Of a DNA stretch of 64,000 bases, positions 52,211 through 60,299 are shown one piece after another; within the stretch, counting starts at the first letter, position 1; each line of letters opens with the position of its first letter. The stretch comes from Egibacteraceae bacterium (lineage in GTDB: Bacteria > Actinomycetota > Nitriliruptoria > Euzebyales > Egibacteraceae). The translations under genes and the position numbers were made by a program. Below the pieces are notes generated by a model. It did no database searches, had not been told where the DNA came from, and worked only from the letters and a program-made list of their open reading frames with translations. Where the stretch lies: assembly GCA_030446745.1 (NCBI GenBank), contig JAUJMS010000007.1:68108-132107 (forward strand), given 5' to 3'.

Positions 52211-54280
52211 TCAGACGAAGGCGGAGGCGAAGATCAGCGACACGATCGTCATGACCTTGACGAGGATGTTCATCGCGGGGCCCGAGGTGTCCTTGAACGG
52301 GTCGCCGACGGTGTCGCCGACGACGGCGGCCTTGTGCGGGTCGGACCCCTTGCCGCCGTGGTGGCCGGCCTCGATGTACTTCTTCGCGTTGTCCCACGCC
52401 CCGCCGGAGTTCGCCATGAAGATCGCCAGCGCGAAGCCGGACACGAGCGCGCCGGCGAGGAAGCCGCCGAGGGCGTCGACGGAGAGGAAGCCGATGACCA
52501 GCGGGACGACGATCGCCAGGCCGCCGGGCACGAGCATCTCGCGCAGCGCGGCGCTGGTGGAGATGTCCACGCAGCGGGCGTAGTCGGCGACCGCCCCCGG
52601 GCGGCCCTCGCGCAGGCCGGGGATCTCGCGGAACTGGCGGCGGACCTCCTCGATCATCCGGTTCGCGGCCCGGCCCACCGCGCTGATTGTCAGCGCCGAG
52701 AACAAGAACGGCAGCATCGCGCCGATGAACAGGCCCGAGAACACCGCGACGTCGCCGAGGTTCAGCGAGATCTGGCCGCCGTCGGCCTGGATCGCCTGCT
52801 CGAACGCCTTGAACAGGGCGAGCGACGTCACCGCCGCCGAGCCGATCGCGAAGCCCTTCGCGACCGCCGCGGTGGTGTTGCCCAACGAGTCGAGGCTGTC
52901 GGTGACCTCGCGGACCTCCGGCGGCAGCTGCGCCATCTCGGCGATCCCGCCGGCGTTGTCGGCGATCGGGCCGTAGGCGTCGACGGACACCACGACGCCG
53001 GTCGTGGCGAGCATGCCGATGGCGGCGAGCGCGATCCCGTAGATGCCGGTCAGCGGGTCGTTCGGATCGGCGAAGTCGGCGGCGAAGTAGGCGACGCCGA
53101 TGGCGATGACGACGAGCACGACCGCCGAGGCGACCGACAGCATGCCCGCCGAGATGCCGCTGAGAATCGTCGTCGCCGGCCCGGTTTCCGACGACGCGGC
53201 GATGTTCTTGACGGGGGGGTAGTGGTCGGACGTGTAGTACTCGGAGACGAAGCCGATGCCGGTGCCGACCGCCAGGCCGGCGACGACGGCCAGCGGGAAG
53301 CCCCACCAGTTGTCGACCACGTCGCCGAAGAACAGGTAGCCGAACACGAAGGCGAAGATCACCGTGAGCAGGGCCGCGACGTTCGTGCCGCGGTGCAGCG
53401 CCGCGGACAGGTCCTTGCCGGTGGCGTTGGGCTTGGTCTTGACGAAGAACGCCCCGACGATCGACGCGACCATTCCGAACGCGCCGATCGCGAGCGGGTA
53501 GACCAGCCCGGGGGCGCGCAGCGGCCCGGTGAAGGCGAACGCGGCCAGCGCGATGGGTGCCACGATCGAGCCGGCGTAGGACTCGAACAGGTCGGCGCCC
53601 ATCCCGGCGACGTCACCGACGTTGTCGCCGACGTTGTCGGCGATCGTCGCGGGGTTGCGCGGGTCGTCCTCGGGGATGCCGGCCTCGACCTTGCCGACGA
53701 GGTCGGCGCCGACGTCCGCGGCCTTGGTGTAGATGCCGCCGCCGACGCGGCTGAACAGCGCGATGGAGCTGCCGCCTAGGCCGAACGCGGTGACGACCTC
53801 GAACGCCCGGTCGACCTGCAGGATCTGCACGAACAGCACGTAGGCGATGGACAGCCCCAGCAAGGCGAGCCCGGCGACGGTGAAGCCCATGACCGCGCCA
53901 CCCCGGAACGCGAGCGGCAGCGCGACCTGCGCCCCAGAACGCGCGGCCTGCGTTGTCCGTGCGTTGGCCAGCGTCGCGACCGTCATGCCGACGAAGCCCG
54001 CCAGGCCGGACAGGACCGCCCCCGACACGTACGCCAGCGCGCCCCACGGCCGGCCGTAGGGCAGAAAGATCGCGATGAGCGCCGTCATCAGCACGACGAA
54101 CCCGGCGACCGCGAGATACTCACGGCGCAGGAACGCGCGCGCGCCCTGCTGGATGGCGGTCATGAGCTCCACCATCCGGGCGTTGCCGGGGTCGGCCGAC
54201 TTGACGGCTCCGTAGAACGTCCCTGCGAGGCTCAGGCCTGCGAGGGCCGCGATCGCGCTGAAGTACGGGGTCGATTCCAT
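52211..54280 (-). CDS. hppA: Membrane-bound proton-translocating pyrophosphatase
   Basis: The 689-residue protein has the many-helix V-PPase fold with the pyrophosphate-binding stretch GGGIYTKAADVGADLVGKVEAGIPEDDPRNPATIADNVGDNVGDVAGMGADLFESY and a second acidic site in GPIADNAGGIAEM. The C-terminal GAWDNAKKYIE and HKAAVVGDTVGDPFKDTSGPAMNIL are also present. It couples PPi hydrolysis to H+ (or Na+) pumping. Alanine in GNTTAAVAKGFAIGSA, where K+-independent enzymes have lysine, predicts K+ dependence. ATG 54280 follows CGGAGA. Confidence 0.95.
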   Translation of the reverse strand: MESTPYFSAIAALAGLSLAGTFYGAVKSADPGNARMVELMTAIQQGARAFLRREYLAVAGFVVLMTALIAIFLPYGRPWGALAYVSGAVLSGLAGFVGMTVATLANARTTQAARSGAQVALPLAFRGGAVMGFTVAGLALLGLSIAYVLFVQILQVDRAFEVVTAFGLGGSSIALFSRVGGGIYTKAADVGADLVGKVEAGIPEDDPRNPATIADNVGDNVGDVAGMGADLFESYAGSIVAPIALAAFAFTGPLRAPGLVYPLAIGAFGMVASIVGAFFVKTKPNATGKDLSAALHRGTNVAALLTVIFAFVFGYLFFGDVVDNWWGFPLAVVAGLAVGTGIGFVSEYYTSDHYPPVKNIAASSETGPATTILSGISAGMLSVASAVVLVVIAIGVAYFAADFADPNDPLTGIYGIALAAIGMLATTGVVVSVDAYGPIADNAGGIAEMAQLPPEVREVTDSLDSLGNTTAAVAKGFAIGSAAVTSLALFKAFEQAIQADGGQISLNLGDVAVFSGLFIGAMLPFLFSALTISAVGRAANRMIEEVRRQFREIPGLREGRPGAVADYARCVDISTSAALREMLVPGGLAIVVPLVIGFLSVDALGGFLAGALVSGFALAIFMANSGGAWDNAKKYIEAGHHGGKGSDPHKAAVVGDTVGDPFKDTSGPAMNILVKVMTIVSLIFASAFV

Positions 54281-54311
54281 GACGTCTCCGAGCGGTTGGC
54301 GTCAACAACGG

Positions 54312-54330
54312 CGGGGGCGAGGAGCCCCCG
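54312..54330 (-). terminator. Hairpin between the dtxR operon and hppA
   Basis: CGGGGGC and GCCCCCG form a perfect 7-bp stem with loop GAGGA, 7 bases past the stop of the small ORF at 54337 on the minus strand. It probably ends the regulator transcript before the hppA promoter. Confidence 0.5.
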
Positions 54331-54336
54331 GTGCGG

Positions 54337-54477
54337 TCAGGTCCGAGCGGTCTGGGTCAGTCCCGTTCCGGGAGCCGCGAGCAGTGCGGTGAGGGCGGAG
54401 TCGACGAGCCAGAAGTACTCGGCACCGCCGAGGGTGAACTCCTGGTAGCCGCCGTCGGTGGCGAGGACGTGGATCAT
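54337..54477 (-). CDS. 46-residue protein translationally coupled to the DtxR-type regulator
   Basis: ATG 54477 overlaps the regulator's stop (ATGA). The product begins MIHVLATDGGYQEFTLGGAEYFWLVDSALTALLAAPG and ends in a short polar tail. The aromatic GAEYFWLVDSALTALL stretch could be an amphipathic or membrane helix. It is too short for the automatic track, which shows it only as the end of a larger spurious frame. A terminator hairpin follows directly. Function unknown; regulator-coupled microproteins can modulate a transporter or the regulator. Confidence 0.5.
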   Translation of the reverse strand: MIHVLATDGGYQEFTLGGAEYFWLVDSALTALLAAPGTGLTQTART

Positions 54478-55181
54478 GCGGATCGATCCCTGTCGTGGTC
54501 CAAGACGTCGTCGAGTGCGTCGGTGCGGACGAAGACCTGGCGGGCGATGCGTTCGCCGACGGTGCGGTCGCGGCCGTCGACGCGCAGCACGAGCGGCCCG
54601 TCGAACGGATGCTTGTCGCGCACCTCGACGACGACGCCGGGACGCAGCCCGAGGGTGCCGAGGAACGCCACGACCTCCGGGTCGGTCGACCCGGGCACGG
54701 CCACGACCGCCCGGTCGCCCGGCTCGAGGTCGTACAGCGGCGGGGTGTCGGGCGGCTCGGCGGCTTCGCGTGCGGGGATCGGGAAGCCGTGCGGGCACGT
54801 CGTCGGGCGGTCGAGCGCGATGTGCAGGCGCTCTTCGACCTCGTCGGGCAGGTCGTGCTCGAAGGTGGCGGCGAGGCGGTCGGCCTCGTTCCACGGGTAG
54901 CCGAGCATGTCGGACAGGAACCGCTCGACGATGCGGTGGCGCCGCATCGCGGCCGCGGCGGCCCGCCGCCCGCCGGCCGTCAGGCGCACCCCCTTGTACG
55001 GGGTGTGGGCGAGGAAGCCGCCGCGCGCGAGGCGCTTGACCGTCGCCGTCACCGTGCCGGGTGTCAGGCCCAGCGCCTCGGCGAGGTCGCCGGTGGCCGC
55101 GTTGGGCTGGCGCCGGGTCAGGCGGTACACCGCCTTGAGCGCCTCGCGCTCGGATTTCGACAGGGCCGCGCTGGGGTCCAC
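54474..55181 (-). CDS. DtxR/MntR-type metal-dependent transcriptional regulator
   Basis: The 235-residue protein has an N-terminal winged helix (EREALKAVYRLTRRQPNAATGDLAEALGLTPGTVTATVKRLARGGFLAHTPYKGVRLT), a dimerisation and metal domain (MRRHRIVERFLSDMLGYPWNEADRLAATFEHDLPDEVEERL ... CPHGFPIPARE) and a C-terminal FeoA/SH3-like domain. The His/Glu/Cys set in helix 4 onwards is that of Fe2+ or Mn2+ repressors. GTG 55181 is chosen because TAGCGT ends 8 bases upstream, the local leaderless pattern; TTG 55190 is the track's start. It is divergent from dgt and coupled to the 46-residue ORF. Confidence 0.88.
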   Translation of the reverse strand: MDPSAALSKSEREALKAVYRLTRRQPNAATGDLAEALGLTPGTVTATVKRLARGGFLAHTPYKGVRLTAGGRRAAAAAMRRHRIVERFLSDMLGYPWNEADRLAATFEHDLPDEVEERLHIALDRPTTCPHGFPIPAREAAEPPDTPPLYDLEPGDRAVVAVPGSTDPEVVAFLGTLGLRPGVVVEVRDKHPFDGPLVLRVDGRDRTVGERIARQVFVRTDALDDVLDHDRDRSA

Positions 55182-55197
55182 GGGCGGCAACGCTACG

Positions 55198-55222
55198 GTT
55201 TTGCTCCCTCAAACTTCAAATC
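55198..55222 (-). promoter_or_regulatory. AT-rich element upstream of the DtxR-type regulator gene
   Basis: On the minus strand TTTGAAGTTTGAGGGAGCAAAA lies just upstream of the TAGCGT -10 box. It stands out in GC-rich surroundings and contains the imperfect inverted pair TTTG...CAAA and a direct TTTGA repeat. It could be the -35 region and an autoregulatory operator. It differs from the classical IdeR box. Confidence 0.3.
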
Positions 55223-55280
55223 CACACGCCGCCGTCGGAGCTGCCCGGTCGTGTCGCAGGGCGCCGCTAGCCTGCCGGGT

Positions 55281-56282
55281 ATGAGTGCGCTGCAGCGGGT
55301 ACGCCGCGCCGACCGCGAGGCCGCCGAGGACCGCCTGTCGCCGGCGGGGACGCGCTCGGCCGCCTCGCGTGGGCGCGCCCAGCCGGAGCCCCCGGACTCC
55401 GACCGCACCGCCTTCGAGGTCGACCGCGACCGCATCCTGCACAGCAAGGCGTTCCGGCGCCTGAAGCACAAGACGCAGGTGTTCCTGGACCCCGACGGTG
55501 ACCACTACGTCACCCGCCTGACCCACGCCCTCCAGGTGACCCAGGTCGCGCGGGCGCTCGCGGTGGGCCTGGGACTGAACGAGCCGCTGGCCGAGGCGAT
55601 CGCGCTAGGCCACGACGTCGGCCACTCGCCGTTCGGCCACACCGGCGAGCAGGCGCTGTCGCCGTACGTCGACGGCGGCTGGCACCACGCCGCGCAGAGC
55701 GTGCGCATCTTCGACGTGCTCGACCCGGCGAACCTCACCGAGGAGGTGCGCGACGGGATCCGCGCCCACACCTGGCGGATCACGCCGGGGCCGGCGACCC
55801 CCGAGGGCGCGTGCGTCCGCTACGCCGACCGCATCGCCTACCTGTCGCACGACGCCCAGGACGCCGTCCGCGCGGGGTTGCTCGCGCCCGGCGACTTCCC
55901 CGCCGCGGTGCGCGACGCTCTGGGACCGCCTGGCGGGCGCTGGGTCGGGGCGCTGGTCACCGCGGTGCTCGACGCGAGCGCCGCCGCGGGAACCGTCACC
56001 ATCGTCGCGGACGCGGGCGCGGTGATGGCCGAGCTGCGCGCCTTTCTGTTCGCGCGGGTCTACGACCGCGCGGGCGCCGGGCCTCGCTCCGCCGCCGCGG
56101 TCACGGTCATCCGCCGGCTCGTCGAGCACCACCTCGCCCACCCCGCGGCCATCCCGGCGACCTACCGCGAGACCGGGGCGCCGCCCGCGACGCAGGTCGT
56201 CGACTACGTCGCCGGGATGACCGACCGCTACGCCGTCGCGACCTACGAGCGGCTGTTCGGCGAGCGTCTCGCCGTGTCCTGA
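55281..56282 (+). CDS. dgt: Deoxyguanosinetriphosphate triphosphohydrolase (HD superfamily)
   Basis: The 333-residue protein has the dGTPase pattern: FEVDRDRILHSKAFRRLKHKTQVFLDPDGDHYVTRLTHALQVTQVARALA, then the HD pair in AIALGHDVGHSPFGHTGEQAL and the later VRYADRIAYLSHDAQDAV. These give the His/Asp metal ligands. Type 2 enzymes of this length hydrolyse dNTPs to nucleoside and triphosphate and help balance pools. TAGCCT ends 7 bases before ATG 55281. It is divergent from the DtxR-type gene and abuts the convergent next gene. Confidence 0.92.
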   Translation: MSALQRVRRADREAAEDRLSPAGTRSAASRGRAQPEPPDSDRTAFEVDRDRILHSKAFRRLKHKTQVFLDPDGDHYVTRLTHALQVTQVARALAVGLGLNEPLAEAIALGHDVGHSPFGHTGEQALSPYVDGGWHHAAQSVRIFDVLDPANLTEEVRDGIRAHTWRITPGPATPEGACVRYADRIAYLSHDAQDAVRAGLLAPGDFPAAVRDALGPPGGRWVGALVTAVLDASAAAGTVTIVADAGAVMAELRAFLFARVYDRAGAGPRSAAAVTVIRRLVEHHLAHPAAIPATYRETGAPPATQVVDYVAGMTDRYAVATYERLFGERLAVS

Positions 56283-56879
56283 CTACCCGCCGCTGGCAGC
56301 CGCCCGCCGCTGCGCCGAGTCACGCCGCCGCTGCGCCGCCTCGCGCCGGCGCTCGAGGCGCCCGACGAGCACCCACAGCTCCATCGGCAGCGAGTGCGGC
56401 GTCACCGACAGCGGCGCGCGCCGCGCCGCGGCCTCGAAGCGACCCTCCAGGCGGCGGCGAACGCCGGCGCGCGCGAGCACCGGCGCGGGGTCGTGGAGGT
56501 AGATGCCGACCAGCGGCATCGGCGACCGCCCGCGCCCGATCTCGTCGACGCGCACGGCGGCGACCTCGTCCCAGCCGACCGCGCCGACGCCCGGCAGGTA
56601 CACCGCGTCCGCGTCGTAGGCGACGAGCGGCTCGCGGCGCAACAGGCGCACGACGAGCCGGAATGCCAGCGCACCCCACAGCGTTGCGAGCAGTGCCCAC
56701 GCCAGCGACCAGGCCGGCTCGCTGCCGGTGACGCCGTCGGCGACCAGCAAGCCGACGAAGACGCCCGCGAGCGCGGCGAACGCCGCGAGCCCCGCAGCGG
56801 CCAGGGCGAGCTTCCAGCGCACGGGGCGCACGACCTCGCCGCCCCGTGCCTCGATGGCGGTCCAGTCCGGCGCCGGCAT
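56283..56879 (-). CDS. Membrane protein with PH-like cytoplasmic domain
   Basis: The 198-residue protein has two N-terminal transmembrane helices (LALAAAGLAAFAALAGVFVGLLVA and SLAWALLATLWGALAFRLVV). A domain that reads like a bacterial PH fold (REPLVAYDADAVYLPGVGAVGWDEVAAVRVDEI ... LVGIYLHDPAPVLAR) follows, then a basic tail. Its function is unknown; STM3941-like proteins share this layout. Its stop directly abuts that of dgt. Confidence 0.65.
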   Translation of the reverse strand: MPAPDWTAIEARGGEVVRPVRWKLALAAAGLAAFAALAGVFVGLLVADGVTGSEPAWSLAWALLATLWGALAFRLVVRLLRREPLVAYDADAVYLPGVGAVGWDEVAAVRVDEIGRGRSPMPLVGIYLHDPAPVLARAGVRRRLEGRFEAAARRAPLSVTPHSLPMELWVLVGRLERRREAAQRRRDSAQRRAAASGG

Positions 56880-56947
56880 CCCCGAATGGTGCCACGCGTT
56901 GCCGCGGCGCGGTGTTGCGAACGAACCCGACGAGTACTGTGAGAACG

Positions 56948-59350
56948 ATGGCGAAGAATCTGGTGATCGTCGAGTCGCCCACCAAGGCGAAGACGATCGA
57001 GAAGTACCTCGGCCCGGACTACCGGGTGCTCGCGTCGTACGGCCACGTCCGCGACCTGCCGCGCAGCGACTTCGCCGTCGAGGTCGGCAACGGCGACGTG
57101 CACCTGCGCTACGAGGTCCCCAAGTCGTCGTCCAAGCACGTCAGCGCCATCCGCAAGGAGGCGAAGGCCGCGGAGCGCGTCTACCTCGCGACCGACCTCG
57201 ACCGCGAGGGCGAGGCGATCGCCTGGCACGTCGCCGAGGTCGCCGGCGTCGACCCCACCGAGGAGAACCGGGTCGTCTTCGCCGAGATCACCCGCGACGC
57301 GATCCTCGACGCGTTCAGCCATCCACGACGCATCGACGCGGCGCTCGTCGACGCGCAGCAGGCGCGCCGGGCGGTGGACCGCATCGTCGGCTACCGGCTG
57401 AGCCCGACGCTGTGGCGCAACGTCGCCAGCGGCATCTCCGCGGGGCGCGTCCAGTCGGTCGCGCTGCGCCTGATCTGTGACCGCGAGGACGAGATCCGCC
57501 GCTTCGTGGCGCAGGAGTACTGGTCGCTGCACGGCGCGTTCGACCGGACCGGAACCGCGTTCAGCGCGGACCTGCACCGCGTCGGCGACGCCCGGGTCAC
57601 GACCCCCAAGACCTACGCCGAGCAGGCCGAGAAGGGACGCGCCGACGGCTACCTGCTGATCGGCGACGAGGCCACCGCGACCGCGCTGGTCGACCGCAGC
57701 CGCAGCGTGGCGACGTGGACGGTCGCCGACGTGACGCGGCGCGAGACGCGCCGCAACCCCGCCCCGCCGTTCACCACCTCGACGCTGCAGCAGGAGGCGG
57801 AGCGCAAGCTCGGCTTCGCGCCGGGGCGCACGATGCGCGTCGCGCAGCAGCTGTACGAGGGCATCAACCTCGGCACCGAGACCGTCGGGCTCATCACCTA
57901 CATGCGCACCGACTCGGTCAACCTCGGCGACACCGCGCTCGCGGAGCTCGGCGAGCTCGTCCGCGAGCAGTACGGACCGCGCTACGCGCTCGACAAGCCA
58001 CGGCGGTACAAGGGCACGGCGAAGGGCGCCCAGGAGGCGCACGAGGCGATCCGCCCCACCAGCGCCCGGCGGCTGCCGGCGGCCGTGGCGGCGCGGCTGG
58101 ACCGCGACCAGCTGGCCCTGTACGAGCTGATCTGGAAGCGCACCGTCGCGACGCAGATGGCGCCCGCGGTGTTCGACAACGTGCGCGCCGACCTCGTCGG
58201 CACCGACGCGCAGGGCACCGAGCTGCGCTACCGCGCCACCGGTCAGGTGCTGCGCTTCGACGGCTTCATCGCCGCCTACGTCGAGTCGCGCGACGACGAC
58301 GAGGACGACACGGCGACCACCCGCGAGCTGCCCGACCTCGTCGACGGCCAGACCCTGACCCTGACCGACGTGCGCCCCGACCAGCACTTCACCACGCCGC
58401 CCCCGCGCTTCACCGGCTCGAGCCTGGTCAAGACCCTCGAGGCCGAGGGCATCGGCCGCCCGTCGACCTACGCCTCGATCATCCAGGTGCTCGTCAGCCG
58501 CGAGTACGTGCGCGTCGACTCGCGGCGGTTCTACCCGACGCCGCTCGGCGAGGTCGTCGTCGCCTACCTCAAGCAGCACTTCGGCGAGGTCGTCGACGTG
58601 TCGTTCACCGCGCGGATGGAAGACGAGCTCGACGAGATCGCCGGCGGGGCCGAGGCGTGGGGTCCGATGGTCAGCGAGTTCCTCGCCGAGGTCGACGACT
58701 GGATCGCCGAACGCAAGCCGGAGCGCCCCCGCATTCCCATCGAAGGCGCGAGCTGCCCGGAGTGCGGCGAGTCGATGGAGAAGGTGTTCTCCGGCAAGTC
58801 GCGGCAGTGGTTCGCGTCGTGCCACCGCTGGCCCGAGTGCAAAGGCACGCTGCCGCTGGACAGCTACGGCAACGTCACGACCGTCGAGCAGCTGCAGGTC
58901 GACCACGACGTCGCGTGCCCCGAGTGCGGCAAGGGCACGATCCGCCGCGACGGCCGCTTCGGCCCCTTCTACGGCTGCCAGGACTACCCGTCGTGCAAGG
59001 GCATCGTCAACGTCGAGAAGCGCATCGGCATCGCGTGCCCCAACTGCAAGGTCGGTGCGCTGACCGAGCGCACCAGCCGCTACGGCAAGCCGTTCTACGG
59101 CTGCAACCGCTACCCGGACTGCGACTTCGTGCTCTGGACGCAGCCGCTGGCGCAGCCCTGCCCCAACTGTGGCGGCCCGCTCAAGGCGCCGCGCAAGAAC
59201 GCGCGCAACCCGGTGGCGGTGTGCGCGTCCTGCGAGGCGTCGGTGCCCGTTGCCGCCGACGCGCCGCGGGTGCAGGCCGAGGAGTACGTCCCGCGCCGGT
59301 CAGCCGGCGGCGCGGACGACGCCGAGCAGGCCGGTGCCCGCGCCGGCTGA
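56948..59350 (+). CDS. topA: DNA topoisomerase I
   Basis: The 800-residue type IA enzyme opens with the Toprim domain (NLVIVESPTKAKTIEKYLG, and YLATDLDREGEAIAWH with the DxD metal site). The catalytic Tyr is at about residue 318 in GLITYMRTDSVNL, and RPTSARRLP and GRPSTYASII follow. The C terminus carries four Cys-rich zinc-ribbon modules (CPECGESM, CPECGKGTI, CPNCKVGAL and CPNCGGPL). Actinobacterial TopoI usually lacks classical zinc fingers and has basic repeats, so this tail resembles other phyla. TACTGT ends 7 bases before ATG 56948. It relaxes negative supercoils and is essential. Confidence 0.95.
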   Translation: MAKNLVIVESPTKAKTIEKYLGPDYRVLASYGHVRDLPRSDFAVEVGNGDVHLRYEVPKSSSKHVSAIRKEAKAAERVYLATDLDREGEAIAWHVAEVAGVDPTEENRVVFAEITRDAILDAFSHPRRIDAALVDAQQARRAVDRIVGYRLSPTLWRNVASGISAGRVQSVALRLICDREDEIRRFVAQEYWSLHGAFDRTGTAFSADLHRVGDARVTTPKTYAEQAEKGRADGYLLIGDEATATALVDRSRSVATWTVADVTRRETRRNPAPPFTTSTLQQEAERKLGFAPGRTMRVAQQLYEGINLGTETVGLITYMRTDSVNLGDTALAELGELVREQYGPRYALDKPRRYKGTAKGAQEAHEAIRPTSARRLPAAVAARLDRDQLALYELIWKRTVATQMAPAVFDNVRADLVGTDAQGTELRYRATGQVLRFDGFIAAYVESRDDDEDDTATTRELPDLVDGQTLTLTDVRPDQHFTTPPPRFTGSSLVKTLEAEGIGRPSTYASIIQVLVSREYVRVDSRRFYPTPLGEVVVAYLKQHFGEVVDVSFTARMEDELDEIAGGAEAWGPMVSEFLAEVDDWIAERKPERPRIPIEGASCPECGESMEKVFSGKSRQWFASCHRWPECKGTLPLDSYGNVTTVEQLQVDHDVACPECGKGTIRRDGRFGPFYGCQDYPSCKGIVNVEKRIGIACPNCKVGALTERTSRYGKPFYGCNRYPDCDFVLWTQPLAQPCPNCGGPLKAPRKNARNPVAVCASCEASVPVAADAPRVQAEEYVPRRSAGGADDAEQAGARAG

Positions 59351-60226
59351 CGCCGGCACGACCCGAACGGCGGGGTTGAGCGCCGGCCCGGCGACGTCGC
59401 GGCTGCGGTCCGCCAGCGCGGCCGCCGGGCGCGCGAGGCGCTGAGCCAGCGGCCCGACGACCGGCGCACAGCGCGTCCACGCGCGGTTGGCCAGCGGGTG
59501 CACGACCCGGCGCACCGGACCCAGGTGGAACGCGTCGCCTTCGAACCGCCACACCCGCACCTGCGCGCCCGTCGCGCGAACGAGCAGCTCTTCCAACGCC
59601 GGCGCGTCGAGCGGCCCGATGTGCGGCGCGTACCCGGACCAGCCGCCGAGGTAGCCCGACTCGTCCGGGGTCGACACGACGAGCAGCCCGCCGGGGGCCA
59701 CGCGCTCGAACAGCGCCCGCACGAACGCCAGCTGCTCGCGCGGGGCGACGTGCTCGACGACCTCCATGCCGGTCACCAGTGCCGCGCTGGCCGGCGCGAC
59801 CTCGGACAGCGCGGCGTGCACGGCGACGTCGGGGAACGCCGCCGTGGCGATCGCGCGCACCGCCGGGTCGCGGTCGACCAGGTGCAGCCGCGCACCCAGT
59901 CCCGCCGCGACCCACGCCGCGAGGGCCCCGGTGCCGCTGCCGACGTCGACCATCGTCGCGCCGCGGGCGACGCGTAGGCCGAGGTCGCGCGCCGCGAGGT
60001 AGTTCGCGACGTGGCGCAGCAGCGCTCGCGCGGTCCCGGCTCCGCCCACGTCACCGCCCTCGGCGTTGAGGTACAGCGCGCCGCGCGCGGCCTCGACGGC
60101 GTGCAGGTAGGCCGCGACGTCGGCGACGGCGTCGGCCAGGCCGTCCAGCCGCGGGCGCAGCGCGTCGGTCGAGGCGTCGGTGGCGATGGCGGTCCCCCGG
60201 AGCGCGAGGTCGCCCGGAGGGCTCAC
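59300..60226 (-). CDS. Class I SAM-dependent methyltransferase, overlaps the topA end
   Basis: The 308-residue protein has a helical N-terminal part (LRPRLDGLADAVADVAAYLHAVEAARG) and a methyltransferase domain with TMVDVGSGTGALAAWVAAGLG, LHLVDRDPAVRAIA and ALVTGMEVVEHVAPREQLAFVRALFERVAPGGLLVVSTPDE. The last strand EVVEHV and STPDE resemble UbiG-like enzymes. Substrate unknown. GTG 60226 is used; the longer track ORF covers the start of the divergent transporter gene. The C-terminal 51 bases overlap the 3' end of topA on the other strand. Confidence 0.75.
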   Translation of the reverse strand: MSPPGDLALRGTAIATDASTDALRPRLDGLADAVADVAAYLHAVEAARGALYLNAEGGDVGGAGTARALLRHVANYLAARDLGLRVARGATMVDVGSGTGALAAWVAAGLGARLHLVDRDPAVRAIATAAFPDVAVHAALSEVAPASAALVTGMEVVEHVAPREQLAFVRALFERVAPGGLLVVSTPDESGYLGGWSGYAPHIGPLDAPALEELLVRATGAQVRVWRFEGDAFHLGPVRRVVHPLANRAWTRCAPVVGPLAQRLARPAAALADRSRDVAGPALNPAVRVVPASAGAGTGLLGVVRAAG

Positions 60227-60299
60227 CCGGTAGGCTTTCGTGGCGCCGCAGCGTATGCCGGTGCGACGCCCGGCACCACCGTCGGACGAGGGGGAGGCC

